From Vibrio sinensis (GTDB lineage Bacteria; Pseudomonadota; Gammaproteobacteria; Enterobacterales; Vibrionaceae), in NCBI RefSeq assembly GCF_003605645.1, contig NZ_QVMU01000011.1:62001-126000 (forward strand): a stretch of 64,000 nt of DNA, written 5' to 3'. Shown piece by piece: positions 19,176-28,838 of this stretch; position 1 is the stretch's first letter, and every line of letters begins with the position of its first letter. The position numbers and the translations under genes were made by a program. A model generated the notes under the pieces. That model had not been told where the DNA came from. It saw only the letters and a list, made by a program, of their open reading frames with translations, and made no database searches.

Positions 19176-19217
19176 AAAAAAAGGCCTGTATCTCAATTTG
19201 AGTACAGGCCTTTTTTT
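19176..19217 (-). terminator. thr operon attenuator (Rho-independent terminator)
   Basis: 15-bp stem (arms 19176-19190 and 19203-19217, including GGCCTGTA/TACAGGCC and the A/T tracts) with an extra CTCAA/TTGAG apical pairing. It lies between thrL and thrA. The strong T-tract on the minus strand stops transcription before thrA unless the leader ribosome stalls. Confidence 0.93.
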
Positions 19218-19230
19218 GAATTTTTTCCGT

Positions 19231-19308
19231 TTAGCAGCCTGCCCCAACGCATGTAGTGTCGGTAATAATAATGGTTGTGGTCATTACTGTTTGGCTGCTA
19301 TTTAACAT
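19231..19308 (-). CDS. thrL: thr operon leader peptide
   Basis: A 25-codon frame on the minus strand, ATG 19308 to TAA 19231. The peptide begins MLNSSQTVM, continues TTTIIITDTT and ends CVGAGC. Seven Thr and three consecutive Ile codons make up 40 percent of it, like E. coli ThrL (TTITTTITITT). It precedes the attenuator by 14 bp. Arms TAGCAGCC and GGCTGCTA at the two ends of the frame pair, and the CAGGC inside the second arm can instead pair with GCCTG of the terminator. No strong Shine-Dalgarno is visible, so a start at the internal Met9 is also possible. Confidence 0.88.
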   Translation of the reverse strand: MLNSSQTVMTTTIIITDTTCVGAGC

Positions 19309-19566
19309 ATCGTATTAATACACTTTCTGTTGGCTTCCCCATACGTTTACCTTATTTATTCACAAGTCGTCAATGAAAATCTTCTATTTTTTGTTCTGAT
19401 AATGCATAAGTTTTCATCTAATCGACCATTTTTATGCCCAATGTGACTAATGAAACCATAAGCACATATCGTAATAACGAATTGCTATATAAAACTCGAC
19501 ACTAGTTCCTTAGTTTTATGCTTTAATTGTGGGTGTGGTAAGGATACCGATACTCAAGGAAGGGAA

Positions 19567-20031
19567 ATGAAAAGAATTATTAGCCTAGCAATTACCCTTT
19601 TTGCGTCTTCATGCTATGCAGAAGCATTGCCTGTCCTCCCGTCCCAAACAAAAAGCTCGCCTCACCGACTGTTCATTACCAGTGAGTCCGATCAGCACAC
19701 TTTTGATTCATGGAAAATAGATAGCGGCTACGCCTACAACGTGTTTGACCGTGTTGATTTATATGTAGGGACCCGCCTCAACAATAATAAACAACACAAC
19801 GATAGTGGCTTTTTAAGCGGTGTAAGTTTTCAGGTGTCCCCTCGACTATCCCTTAAAAGCACTTTGCACTCATATAGTGAGGAACAAACGGAATCATCTG
19901 GTAAGGAGTCTAAACTCTCTGCCGAGATATCAAGTCGTATGAAGTTAACCGACAATCTTGATATACATGCCACTCTCGATTACCAAGAGTGGCAGCAAGG
20001 TGTTGAAGTCGGTTTAGGGTTCCGATTTTAA
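19567..20031 (+). CDS. Hypothetical exported beta-rich protein (small outer-membrane barrel-like)
   Basis: A 154-residue protein I cannot assign to a named family. An N-terminal signal peptide ([18 protein letters not shown], cleavage near residue 18) is clear. The mature part alternates polar and hydrophobic residues ([50 protein letters not shown]) and ends in Phe, as outer-membrane barrel proteins do. About eight short strands are plausible, so a small barrel is possible. Ribosome-binding site AAGGAAGGGAA. It is monocistronic; its TAA overlaps the convergent stop codon of the RraA-like gene by 2 bp. Confidence 0.75.
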   Translation: MKRIISLAITLFASSCYAEALPVLPSQTKSSPHRLFITSESDQHTFDSWKIDSGYAYNVFDRVDLYVGTRLNNNKQHNDSGFLSGVSFQVSPRLSLKSTLHSYSEEQTESSGKESKLSAEISSRMKLTDNLDIHATLDYQEWQQGVEVGLGFRF

Positions 20032-20510
20032 GACCATGTGAGTAGCTCATCAGATATTAATACGCCGTTCCAATCCGCGTAGATATAATCGCCAGGCTGA
20101 ACCATTTGGCTGTGAATAGTAAGCGCTACATCAATTTCACCAACACCGCGCTTTTCTGTTTTCAATGGACAGGTTCCTAGCGCCTGAACACCTAAATCCA
20201 TTTTAGCAATAGCAGCAACGTCTCGAACCGCACCATTGACGATAATTCCTTCCCAATGATTCTCAATCGCAAGCAAAGCGAGTTGGTCACCGAGCAACGC
20301 TCTTTGACATGAACCGTTACCATCAACAAATAGCACTTTTCCTTTGCCATTTTGTCCCAGCATTTCACGGACTTTTGAATTGTCGTGAAAACAACGAACA
20401 GTCACAATTTCACCCCAAAACGCTGATTTCCCACCAAAACTTCTCAGTGGCAATACAAAATGAGTGATCTGACGCTCAAATTGATCACATATATCCGGTG
20501 TTATATCCAT
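20028..20510 (-). CDS. RraA-family protein (putative HMG/CHA aldolase or RNase E regulator homologue)
   Basis: A 160-residue protein from ATG 20510 ([15 protein letters not shown]), directly behind AAGGAGGAAATT, the best ribosome-binding site nearby; the open frame upstream to 20600 is not supported. It is full length for the RraA fold: [53 protein letters not shown]. The Asp in GDQLA and the Arg-Asp in AVRDV form D-X20-R-D, the catalytic pattern of class II HMG/CHA aldolases, which E. coli RraA lacks. So enzyme activity is plausible, but RNase E regulation cannot be excluded. DUF3293 gene upstream. Confidence 0.85.
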   Translation of the reverse strand: MDITPDICDQFERQITHFVLPLRSFGGKSAFWGEIVTVRCFHDNSKVREMLGQNGKGKVLFVDGNGSCQRALLGDQLALLAIENHWEGIIVNGAVRDVAAIAKMDLGVQALGTCPLKTEKRGVGEIDVALTIHSQMVQPGDYIYADWNGVLISDELLTWS

Positions 20511-20571
20511 AATTTCCTCCTTGATTCTACTGCTCAATGACATGGTATGCATAAGCAGTATTGTTAATTCC

Positions 20572-20961
20572 TTAAACTCTTCGGTAATCCCATTCCCCAA
20601 GATCTTTCACTATGCCGTCATCTAAACAAGAAAGTAAAAAAAGATGTTTGTTAACAGCATAGTAAATTGCATTTTGTCGATATTTCCTCGCTAGAGCGAT
20701 TGCCTCGCTTCTATCTATTTTTGCCGCATAGCTATTTTCTACCCAACTAAATGTGCGATTACCAACCTGAACTATCACAAAATCATACGGCTCCAAATCT
20801 GACATTAACCTTTGATTTTCAATGCGATTCACTCCATATCGCTGGCGTATACTCGCTGGGTTTTCAGCGGTAATAATAGCAATGCCGTCATAAGAGAATG
20901 GCTCACTAAACTTAAAATATGGCTGACAATAACTGTCCCATAATTGCGCATCTACCATCAT
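20572..20961 (-). CDS. DUF3293 domain-containing protein
   Basis: A 129-residue cytoplasmic protein of unknown function, with the family features [65 protein letters not shown] and a C-terminal [16 protein letters not shown]. No signal peptide or membrane segment. It lies 61 bp upstream of the RraA-like gene on the same strand and diverges from arcA. The start could be the first or second Met; no strong ribosome-binding site is visible. Family assignment is from recognition, function unknown. Confidence 0.78.
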   Translation of the reverse strand: MMVDAQLWDSYCQPYFKFSEPFSYDGIAIITAENPASIRQRYGVNRIENQRLMSDLEPYDFVIVQVGNRTFSWVENSYAAKIDRSEAIALARKYRQNAIYYAVNKHLFLLSCLDDGIVKDLGEWDYRRV

Positions 20962-21285
20962 ATATTCAATAACTTTACATTTACCTGATACTATTAATAT
21001 TTGTTACATCAGAACTCTTGACATAAATCAACAAAGTGCATGGTATTAACATTCTGCCGTTGTTAGCATGGTGTTAACATTATAAAATCGCAACAAAGCC
21101 AAGTAGAGACTCGAGGATGACGGAGCCTCATTAATTTAAGGCTTGACCAAGGACGGCGGTCAGCTAAAGTCAGTATTTTTTTTACAGTCTTTAGTTTATT
21201 ATCAACATCCAATTACCTGTATGTAATATTTTTGCCTAGAATTTATTCTATTAGCACGGTTTTTTCACAAGTTTAGGTACCGCCA
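20962..21285 (+). promoter_or_regulatory. arcA upstream control region
   Basis: 324 bp without a gene. It holds an FNR-like site TTGACATAAATCAA (21018-21031; 9 of 10 consensus positions), which also contains a perfect -35 TTGACA. A 16-bp direct repeat, GCATGGTATTAACATT (21038-21053) and GCATGGTGTTAACATT (21066-21081), follows. TGTTA-N6-TGTTA (21061-21076, 11-bp pitch) resembles an ArcA box. Downstream, about 200 nt of leader contains short inverted repeats (GCTTGACC/GGTCAGC at about 21142-21175) and a T8 run. Binding is inferred from sequence match only. Confidence 0.6.
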
Positions 21286-22002
21286 ATGCAAACCCCGCAG
21301 ATTCTTATCGTTGAAGATGAGCAAGTAACTCGTAACACTCTTAAGAGTATTTTTGAAGCAGAGGGATACGCTGTTTTCGAGGCCAGTGACGGTGAAGAGA
21401 TGCACCAAGTGCTGTCTGATAGTCAAATTAACCTAGTAATTATGGACATCAACCTACCGGGTAAAAATGGCTTACTACTTGCGCGTGAACTACGTGAACA
21501 AGCGAATGTTGCGCTGATGTTCCTGACGGGTCGTGACAACGAAGTCGATAAGATCCTTGGTTTGGAAATCGGTGCAGATGACTACATCACTAAGCCTTTC
21601 AACCCTCGTGAGCTTACTATTCGTGCTCGTAACCTTCTAAACCGTTCAATGAACGCTAGTGCAGTACAAGAAGAGAAACGTAGCGTAGAAAAATACCAGT
21701 TCAACGGTTGGGTTCTTGACATCAACAGCCGCTCTCTTGTTAGCCCAAGTGGTGACGGTTATAAGCTACCTCGTTCAGAGTTCCGAGCTTTGCTTCATTT
21801 CTGTGAAAATCCAGGAAAGATCCAAACTCGTGCAGATCTACTGAAAAAAATGACAGGCCGTGAGCTTAAGCCACACGACCGTACTGTAGACGTAACGATT
21901 CGTCGTATTCGTAAGCACTTTGAATCAGTATCTGGTACGCCAGAAATCATCGCAACTATTCACGGTGAAGGTTACCGTTTTTGTGGCGATTTAGAAGATT
22001 AG
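21286..22002 (+). CDS. arcA: Response regulator ArcA (aerobic respiration control)
   Basis: A 238-residue OmpR/PhoB-family regulator. The receiver domain has acidic pocket E10/D11, phosphoacceptor D54 ([12 protein letters not shown]) and Lys in YITKPFNP. A winged-helix DNA-binding domain follows from about residue 135 ([26 protein letters not shown], given as location; [15 protein letters not shown]). In enterics ArcA is phosphorylated by ArcB when the quinone pool is reduced and represses aerobic metabolism. arcB is not in the window. It has a long regulated leader and a terminator just downstream, so it is a single-gene unit. Confidence 0.97.
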   Translation: MQTPQILIVEDEQVTRNTLKSIFEAEGYAVFEASDGEEMHQVLSDSQINLVIMDINLPGKNGLLLARELREQANVALMFLTGRDNEVDKILGLEIGADDYITKPFNPRELTIRARNLLNRSMNASAVQEEKRSVEKYQFNGWVLDINSRSLVSPSGDGYKLPRSEFRALLHFCENPGKIQTRADLLKKMTGRELKPHDRTVDVTIRRIRKHFESVSGTPEIIATIHGEGYRFCGDLED

Positions 22003-22018
22003 TCTTCAACCAGTTCAG

Positions 22019-22048
22019 AAAAATGGAGCTCTTAAGCTCCATTTTTTT
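22019..22048 (+). terminator. Rho-independent terminator after arcA
   Basis: 12-bp stem AAAAATGGAGCT / AGCTCCATTTTT with loop CTTA and a T7 tail. Confidence 0.92.
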
Positions 22049-22085
22049 ATGTCTGTAATTCCTATATTTATATAAGAAATAGACA

Positions 22086-22117
22086 TAAAAAATGCCCATC
22101 AAATGATGAGCATTTAA
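22086..22117 (-). terminator. Rho-independent terminator after hldE
   Basis: Interrupted stem AAATGC-c-CATCA / TGATG-a-GCATTT with A6 on its left, giving a U-tract to the leftward hldE transcript. Confidence 0.75.
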
Positions 22118-22144
22118 AAGATAAAAAAGAGGGTAAGCTATGAG

Positions 22145-23575
22145 TTAGCCTTTGCCACCTTTGATCGCATTGATGATTTCACTTGTTGAACAGCCGTCTT
22201 CAAAATTAAGAACTTTAACTGCCCCGCCATTAGCGATAACTTCTTCGCCACCAGCAATCTCTTCTGGTTTATAATCACCACCTTTCACCAATAAATCAGG
22301 TAAAACAGCTGCAATTAAACGCTGTGGTGTATCTTCAGAGAATGGCACAACCCAATCGACTGCACCTAAGCCAGCCAAAACTGCCATACGACGATCTGTT
22401 GGGTTTACCGGACGACCTGGCCCCTTTAAGCGCTTTACTGACTCATCAGTATTCACCGCCACAATTAGACGTTGGCCTAATTGTGCTGCGTGATTAAGGT
22501 AAGAAACATGACCAGCATGTAAAATATCAAAGCAGCCATTAGTCATGACGACTTTCTCGCCTTTTGATTGCGCTTTTTTTACTGCTTCGATAAGAGCTTG
22601 CTCACCGATTACACCAAAATCAGTATCCTGACTACCATGAACCGCTTCTGCTAATTCAATCGTTGATACCGTTGATGTGCCAAGCTTACCAACTACCACA
22701 CCTGCCGCCGCATTAGCGAGTGCACATGCTTCATCAAGTGGTTTTCCTGAAGCAACAGACGCGGCAAGCACCGAAATAACGGTATCACCAGCACCCGTTA
22801 CGTCATAAACTTCTTTTGCTTGTGTTGGTAAGTGGAATGGTGCTTGACCACGACGTAGTAGTGTCATGCCATTTTCACTTCGAGTAACTAATAGCGCTTC
22901 AAAATCAAATTGTTCAATCAGAGCAGAACCCTTTTCAACCAATTCTTGATCTGATTTTACTTTACCAACAACCTGCTCAAACTCAGCCATATTCGGTGTC
23001 AGTAACGTCGCACCACGGTAACGTTCAAAATCCGCACCTTTAGGATCGATAAAAACAGGAACATTAGCGGCACGTGCTTTTTGAATAAACATTTGCACAT
23101 GCTCTAACGCACCTTTTGCGTAATCCGATAGAACAACCGCATTTACTTTTGGTAATGCAGAATCCATGCGTTGAAGAATTAACGCTGGATCGGTATTTTC
23201 AAATTGGTCTTCAAAATCAAGACGAATCAATTGCTGACCTCGACTCAATACACGTAATTTCGTGATCGTCGGATAATCAGGCAACTCAACAAAATCACAT
23301 TGCACTTTCAGTGCTGATAACGTGTCATTTAGTACTTTCGCTGGCTCATCAACACCAGTTAAACCTACGATATGAGCATGTCCACCAAGTGAGGCAATAT
23401 TCATTGCAACGTTCGCGGCTCCACCTGGGCGCTCTTCGTTATTTTCTACTTTCACTACAGGGACTGGCGCTTCTGGTGAGATGCGGCCAGTCGGGCCATA
23501 CCAATAACGGTCTAGCATAACGTCACCGATAATCAGTACGCCAGATTGACTGTAGTCAGGTAGGATTGGTTTCAT
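22145..23575 (-). CDS. hldE: Bifunctional heptose-7-phosphate kinase/heptose-1-phosphate adenylyltransferase
   Basis: A 476-residue fusion enzyme of ADP-heptose (LPS inner core) synthesis. The N-terminal PfkB-type kinase (about 1-318) carries [38 protein letters not shown] and the catalytic DVTGAGDTV. The C-terminal nucleotidyltransferase (about 345-476) carries [16 protein letters not shown] with the HxGH motif, then [12 protein letters not shown]. Start is ATG 23575 ([12 protein letters not shown]) behind GTGGAG, matching family length; the frame extends five codons further. It lies downstream of glnE as in E. coli, with 135 bp between them. Confidence 0.96.
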   Translation of the reverse strand: MKPILPDYSQSGVLIIGDVMLDRYWYGPTGRISPEAPVPVVKVENNEERPGGAANVAMNIASLGGHAHIVGLTGVDEPAKVLNDTLSALKVQCDFVELPDYPTITKLRVLSRGQQLIRLDFEDQFENTDPALILQRMDSALPKVNAVVLSDYAKGALEHVQMFIQKARAANVPVFIDPKGADFERYRGATLLTPNMAEFEQVVGKVKSDQELVEKGSALIEQFDFEALLVTRSENGMTLLRRGQAPFHLPTQAKEVYDVTGAGDTVISVLAASVASGKPLDEACALANAAAGVVVGKLGTSTVSTIELAEAVHGSQDTDFGVIGEQALIEAVKKAQSKGEKVVMTNGCFDILHAGHVSYLNHAAQLGQRLIVAVNTDESVKRLKGPGRPVNPTDRRMAVLAGLGAVDWVVPFSEDTPQRLIAAVLPDLLVKGGDYKPEEIAGGEEVIANGGAVKVLNFEDGCSTSEIINAIKGGKG

Positions 23576-23710
23576 GATGGATCTCCACAATGTTGTTCTA
23601 GGCCAAGTTTATCATAGCCAATTCTTGGCCTAAACCTTTGTATACTTAAATGACCTTCCGTCACGTTAAGTAAAATCACATCCATACTTAAAAAATGAGC
23701 ACTCTCATGT

Positions 23711-26551
23711 TCATTCTAACCATTGCTGCCATGCGCTTACGACCAAGGCTCGTTCTTCGATGAATTTCTCTTCGGTTAGATCAGCATCGAGATTCAATAG
23801 ATTTCGATGATGTATTTGATCCCGCATGCTTGTATACGCAGCGGTCACTTCCATCGCTTGTCTTTCATCCATAATACCCTGCGCAATCATGGTTTCAAAA
23901 ATACGCACGTTATCTGACCATCGGGTTAACTTAGGTTTATCATGGCTATAATTTAACACTAGGTATTGGGCTAAAAATTCGATATCAGTAATACCGCCAG
24001 GATCTTGCTTTAACATGAATCGACCCGCTTTTTTCCCACCTAAATGATCCCGCATTTTCGTACGCATATTCACGACATCACGCTTAAGCGTTTCGCTATC
24101 TCGTTCGAGGGTCAACACTTGATGTCGAATCTCAGCAAAAGCGGCTTGCAGTAAGCCATCACCATAGATCATTCGAGCTCGCACCAAGGCTTGATGCTCC
24201 CAAGTCCAAGCATCTTCATTCTGATATTGTGAAAACGCATCAGCAGGGCTCACTAACAAGCCCGAAATACCCGATGGGCGTAATCGTGTATCAACCTCAT
24301 ATAGGATTCCTGATGCGGTACGAGTCGAGAATATATGAATAATTCTTTGCGCAAGTTTCAAATAGAACTGGCGACCATCAATCTCTTTTTTACCATCGGT
24401 ATTAATATGAACAGGGCAATCATGCATGAACACAATATCAAGATCTGAGTTATACCCCAACTCCCAACCGCCCACTTTGCCATAACCAATAACAGCGAAT
24501 CCTTTCCCATCTCTTTCGCCAAGATGCGTTGGTTCACCATACTTTTCTTTCATTTGTAGCCAAGCTTGATTCACCACTGACTCAACGATCGCTTCAGCTA
24601 AATAAGTTAAGTGATCGCTCACTTTCATTACGGGAAGCACACCTGCTATATCGGCCGCTGCAATTCGAAGAATACTGATTTGTTTAAATTGACGAAGAGC
24701 CTCCATCTGTTGCTCCATATCATCTTCAGGGATCCGCGCTAGAAAATCGCGTAACTCCGTTCTGTATGCCTCAAGAGGTATTGGGTTATAGAGCTGTTGA
24801 GGATCAATCAATTCATCAAGCAAAATCGGGAAACGGCCCAGTTGTTCTGAAATCATCGGGCTTGCCGTGCATAAACGTACAAGCTGAACTAAAGCCGCTG
24901 GGTGTTCATCGAGCAGCTCAAGATAAGTGGTTCGCGTGACGATTTTATGTAGTAAATGCAATACTCGAGACAACCCAAACTCTGCGTCCGGGTGGGCGAA
25001 AACCGCAGAAAATATTTTAGGCATCAACCGAGTTAACACTTCTCGACCTCTTGGCCCGAGTGTTTTCTTGGCTAAATCGGCTTTGAATTGAATAATTTGT
25101 TCGGCCATTTGGCCAGGTTGAGATACTTGGATATCCTGCTCTAAGATATGTTCTACTACGCCTTTATCACGCGCCATATCCCACAGTTCATGATAGTGTT
25201 TGGCAACATCAGAAGACTCTTCTTCATCATCACCAATTAGCTGAGTAAAGACTTGATGGACTCGCTGCATATGATTTTGAACGTTTTGCCATAGTGCTTC
25301 CCATGACTCATAGTTCATTGCAGTCGCTAGTTGCTGCTGCTCTGTCTCTCCCTCTGGTAAGGTTTGAGTTTGCTTATCAGCTAGGGCTTGCAATATGTTT
25401 TCTAAGCGACGTAAAAACTTATAGGCATCTCGTAAATTATGGGTGTCGCTGACGCCAAGTAACTCTAACTCTTGAATTGCGTCCAGAGTTTCAAGTAGAC
25501 CTCTCTTGCGCAAACTAGGCTCTCGCCCACCACGGATTAACTGAAATACCTGGGCAATAAACTCAATTTCTCGTATGCCACCAGCACCAAGCTTAATGTT
25601 ATTGCTCAAGCCACGACGACGAACTTCGCTACTGATCATTGATTTCATTCGGCGCAGTGATTGAATGGCACTAAAGTCAATGTAACGACGAAATACAAAA
25701 GGTCTGAGCATCTGACGAAGCTCTTGGTATTCCGGATACATTTCCCGCCCCATCACTCGTGCTTTGATCATCGCGTAACGTTCCCAATCACGTCCTTGTT
25801 CCTGATAATAATCTTCTAAAGCGGCGTAACTCATCACCAAAGGCCCGCTATCGCCAAATGGGCGTAAACGCATATCAACGCGGTAGCAAAAACCATCGAA
25901 TGTTGGTTGGTCCAGCGCCTTAATAATGCGTTGACCTAGACGGGTAAAAAACTGAGCATTGGCAATACTACGACGTGTCCCAACCGTTTCTCCGTTTTCA
26001 GGGTAGGTAAATATCAAATCGATATCAGAAGAGAAGTTCAGCTCACCGCCACCAAGTTTTCCCATACCAATAATCAACATTGGCTGAGCTTCACCTTGTG
26101 CATTTGAGGGCGTCCCCCATAATGCGCAACATGCCTGATATTGCCATTGATACGTTTCAAAAATCATCGCCTCTGCGAGCTGTGAAAGGTGCTCTAGGCT
26201 CTCTTCTAATTCCCAAGAGCCTAAGAAATCACGCCAAGCGATATAGACCATTTCTCGGTTGCGAAACTGACGCAGTACCCGCTGCCCAGTGGTCTCGTCT
26301 GTACATTCTTTAAGACTATCCGCTAGTCTATCGCGATACCCTTGAGCACGTGATGGCTCACAGAGCATCGTTGGTAAGTCGGATCGTAGCTGCTCATCTT
26401 GCTGTAAAACACTGACGACAAATTTACTTAACCCTGCAACATATCGCAGCTCATCAATTCGCGATTCAGGCCAGTGAGATAGGGAATCTGTATCCGCCAA
26501 CGAGAGCAAGGCTGATTCAGAAATAGGCGAGAGATTAGCAGGCAGTTGCAT
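23711..26551 (-). CDS. glnE: Glutamine synthetase adenylyltransferase/adenylyl-removing enzyme
   Basis: A 946-residue protein (E. coli GlnE is 946). Two nucleotidyltransferase domains are visible: N-terminal [20 protein letters not shown] (deadenylylating half) and C-terminal [20 protein letters not shown] (adenylylating half), each followed by its RxxPxG-type segment ([28 protein letters not shown]). Linker and regulatory helical regions follow each. It sets glutamine synthetase activity by AMP transfer in response to PII. Ribosome-binding site AAGGAAG. Upstream lies the chemoreceptor gene, insulated by a terminator; downstream is hldE. Confidence 0.97.
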   Translation of the reverse strand: MQLPANLSPISESALLSLADTDSLSHWPESRIDELRYVAGLSKFVVSVLQQDEQLRSDLPTMLCEPSRAQGYRDRLADSLKECTDETTGQRVLRQFRNREMVYIAWRDFLGSWELEESLEHLSQLAEAMIFETYQWQYQACCALWGTPSNAQGEAQPMLIIGMGKLGGGELNFSSDIDLIFTYPENGETVGTRRSIANAQFFTRLGQRIIKALDQPTFDGFCYRVDMRLRPFGDSGPLVMSYAALEDYYQEQGRDWERYAMIKARVMGREMYPEYQELRQMLRPFVFRRYIDFSAIQSLRRMKSMISSEVRRRGLSNNIKLGAGGIREIEFIAQVFQLIRGGREPSLRKRGLLETLDAIQELELLGVSDTHNLRDAYKFLRRLENILQALADKQTQTLPEGETEQQQLATAMNYESWEALWQNVQNHMQRVHQVFTQLIGDDEEESSDVAKHYHELWDMARDKGVVEHILEQDIQVSQPGQMAEQIIQFKADLAKKTLGPRGREVLTRLMPKIFSAVFAHPDAEFGLSRVLHLLHKIVTRTTYLELLDEHPAALVQLVRLCTASPMISEQLGRFPILLDELIDPQQLYNPIPLEAYRTELRDFLARIPEDDMEQQMEALRQFKQISILRIAAADIAGVLPVMKVSDHLTYLAEAIVESVVNQAWLQMKEKYGEPTHLGERDGKGFAVIGYGKVGGWELGYNSDLDIVFMHDCPVHINTDGKKEIDGRQFYLKLAQRIIHIFSTRTASGILYEVDTRLRPSGISGLLVSPADAFSQYQNEDAWTWEHQALVRARMIYGDGLLQAAFAEIRHQVLTLERDSETLKRDVVNMRTKMRDHLGGKKAGRFMLKQDPGGITDIEFLAQYLVLNYSHDKPKLTRWSDNVRIFETMIAQGIMDERQAMEVTAAYTSMRDQIHHRNLLNLDADLTEEKFIEERALVVSAWQQWLE

Positions 26552-26640
26552 GTTTCTTCCTTGTAATAAAATACCAACGACAATTAAGTAGGCTCAAACG
26601 TTTACTCTGAGCTTATTTATACCAAAGTTACACCAATAAA

Positions 26641-26669
26641 AAACGCCCACTAATCATTAGTGAGCGTTT
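26641..26669 (-). terminator. Terminator after the chemoreceptor gene
   Basis: Stem AAACGC-c-CACTAAT / ATTAGTG-a-GCGTTT with one-base loop region and an A-rich left flank supplying U residues for the leftward transcript. Confidence 0.78.
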
Positions 26670-26687
26670 ATCCGAGAAGAAGAACTG

Positions 26688-27944
26688 TTATACCCGAATT
26701 GCGGTAATTTTCTCATCCAGTTCTTCGGCATTTTTCTGCATCATTTCCGATGTTTCTAAAAGTTCAGACACAACCACCACTGACGCTTCAACCAGTTCTC
26801 GTACATTGGTTAGGTTCTGGCTCATTTCATCGGCCACACTGCTTTGTTGGCCCGCTGCCGTCGCTATTTGGAAGTTCATATCGTTAATCTGATTAACTTG
26901 ACTCACGATCCCCTCTAACTCATTACCTGCATTGGTCACCAACTCCACCCCTTCTGCGGCTTCAACAACGCTCTTCTCCATTAAATCCACCGCTGAGTTT
27001 GCACTAGATTGAAGCTGAGCAATCATTTCTTGAATTTCGATAGTGGCTTGTTGGGTACGTTGCGCCAAATTACGAACTTCATCGGCAACAACAGCAAAGC
27101 CACGACCAGCCTCTCCTGCACGAGCCGCTTCAATCGCCGCATTCAACGCCAATAAGTTTGTTTGTTCTGAAATCCCTTGAATCGTACCGACAACACTACC
27201 GATTGCATCTACGCTGTCTTCAACGTCATTCACCGCTTGTGCTGATGCACTAATGTCTTTTGACAACTCACTAATTTTTGCAACGGTATCAAGAACAAAA
27301 CGCTGACCTGTAACAGCCTGAACCGATGCTTTTTCTGTTAATGAAGACGCACTACTTGCATGTTCAGCAACCGTTTGAACGGTTGATGTCATTTCATTCA
27401 TTGCCGTCGCTAGTTGGTCAATTTCCAGAAACTCTTCTTGTGAGGACTCTTTAGTTTCTTGCATACTGATCGTCATGACTTCCGTCAATTCTGATAGCTC
27501 GCGAGAAGATGAAACTTGCAGTTTAATCAATTCTTGTAATTGACTTCTTGTTCGCTCTAACTCTCGAGCGACATCACCATATTCATCTTTGCAATCCATT
27601 TTAATGGGATGAGATAGGTCACCCTCAGCCATACGTTTAATGGAATCATTTAAATACTGAGTCTGACGTAGCATGATGCTAGCGGCCGCAAATAAAATAA
27701 CCACAAAAACAGCTATCAGCAGTGCAGTCTGCCACGCAATTTGAACTAGATAGGACTCATAGTGTTGCTGAGCAACAGCGGCACTTTCTGTGGCGGCCAA
27801 CAATGAATCGTAAAATGTATTCGCATCCCATAGCTGCTTCGTGATGATTAATACGGTACTAAACACCATAAGCAAAACCATTTTAGGAACTAGTCGAATA
27901 TTGGTAATTACTTTTTCCCATGACCTAAATGTCATCGTTGTCAT
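26688..27944 (-). CDS. Methyl-accepting chemotaxis protein with minimal periplasmic loop
   Basis: A 418-residue chemoreceptor. TM1 is at about residues 20-38 and TM2 at about 70-92, leaving only about 30 periplasmic residues, too few for a usual Cache or four-helix ligand domain. A HAMP domain follows (about 93-145), then a long cytoplasmic coiled coil with the hairpin tip [20 protein letters not shown] and [18 protein letters not shown]. Start behind GGAG. The signal may come through the membrane, the HAMP or a partner protein; the ligand is unknown. It is divergent from a K+ channel gene 89 bp away. Confidence 0.9.
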   Translation of the reverse strand: MTTMTFRSWEKVITNIRLVPKMVLLMVFSTVLIITKQLWDANTFYDSLLAATESAAVAQQHYESYLVQIAWQTALLIAVFVVILFAAASIMLRQTQYLNDSIKRMAEGDLSHPIKMDCKDEYGDVARELERTRSQLQELIKLQVSSSRELSELTEVMTISMQETKESSQEEFLEIDQLATAMNEMTSTVQTVAEHASSASSLTEKASVQAVTGQRFVLDTVAKISELSKDISASAQAVNDVEDSVDAIGSVVGTIQGISEQTNLLALNAAIEAARAGEAGRGFAVVADEVRNLAQRTQQATIEIQEMIAQLQSSANSAVDLMEKSVVEAAEGVELVTNAGNELEGIVSQVNQINDMNFQIATAAGQQSSVADEMSQNLTNVRELVEASVVVVSELLETSEMMQKNAEELDEKITAIRV

Positions 27945-28033
27945 TGTCAGTTCTCCGCTGAGTCATATATTCTAATTATTCACACTCTATACTGAATGCC
28001 CATTCTGGTTTCAGTATTTATTTCGAGCTTCGT

Positions 28034-28819
28034 ATGAAAAGAAATAATATCAAAAATGATACAACGCCAATGAGTTTACTATCACTAATTCTGTCATTTA
28101 TGGCGTTATTTGTGATCTCCGGCTTGCTCTTCCTTCCTATCAAGCCTGAAACACGTCAAGTCCTTATCGGCCTTGATTTTATAATCTGTAGCATCTTCAT
28201 CATTCAATTAACGACAGACCTGATCCGCGCCACAGATCGTATGCAATTTTTGAAAGAACATTGGATCGATTTTCTTGCCAGCATTCCCATGATCGAACCA
28301 CTACGATTTGCACGTATTTTCCATATTCTAAGAGTCATTCTTGTCATTCGCTCCGGTCGCTTTGTTTTAAAACAACTTTTTTCAAACCGAAGAGAAACGA
28401 CTCTCGCATCCATTTTACTGCTACTCGTGATATTGCTAACGATTGGTTCAAGCATGATGCTTTTCTTAGAGGGAAAAAATCCAGAAGCAAACATACAAAG
28501 TGGCGGAGACGCCTTATGGTGGGCTTTAGTGACAATTTCTACCGTAGGATATGGCGATCATTATCCAGTCAGTGATGGTGGGAAAATTCTCGCCTCAGGG
28601 ATCATTCTGTGTGGCGTCGGGATCTTCGGGATGATTTCTGGTCTTATCACATCTATGATCACTTCACCAACTAAACAGCAAGAGTTGCGTTCCGAAAATA
28701 AAGAGCGTTTACTCACCGCGATTATTGAACGACAAGATGAAATTTTACTCCGTCTTGGGAAAATTGAAGAACAACTAGATGGCGAATCTAAAAAGAATAA
28801 AAACAAAGGGGAGCACTAA
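28034..28819 (+). CDS. Voltage-gated-like potassium channel family protein
   Basis: A 261-residue ion channel of the 6-TM type. A segment resembling S4 (PLRFARIFHILRVILVIRSGR, positions about 88-108) carries regularly spaced arginines. The pore helix and selectivity filter TVGYGD are at residues 170-175, followed by the last TM helix (ILASGIILCGVGIFGMISGL). The cytoplasmic tail is charged and probably coiled coil (ENKERLLTAIIERQDEILLRL). It is expected to pass K+; gating is unknown. It ends in a terminator whose loop contains the stop codon. Confidence 0.88.
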   Translation: MKRNNIKNDTTPMSLLSLILSFMALFVISGLLFLPIKPETRQVLIGLDFIICSIFIIQLTTDLIRATDRMQFLKEHWIDFLASIPMIEPLRFARIFHILRVILVIRSGRFVLKQLFSNRRETTLASILLLLVILLTIGSSMMLFLEGKNPEANIQSGGDALWWALVTISTVGYGDHYPVSDGGKILASGIILCGVGIFGMISGLITSMITSPTKQQELRSENKERLLTAIIERQDEILLRLGKIEEQLDGESKKNKNKGEH

Positions 28820-28838
28820 GCTCCCCTACTATTTTTAC
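28807..28838. terminator. Terminator between the K+ channel and CYTH/CHAD genes
   Basis: Stem AGGGGAGC / GCTCCCCT with a 5-nt loop, then ACTATTTTT. The channel TAA lies in the loop; the leftward gene begins its stop codon right after, so the site probably serves both strands. Confidence 0.75.
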
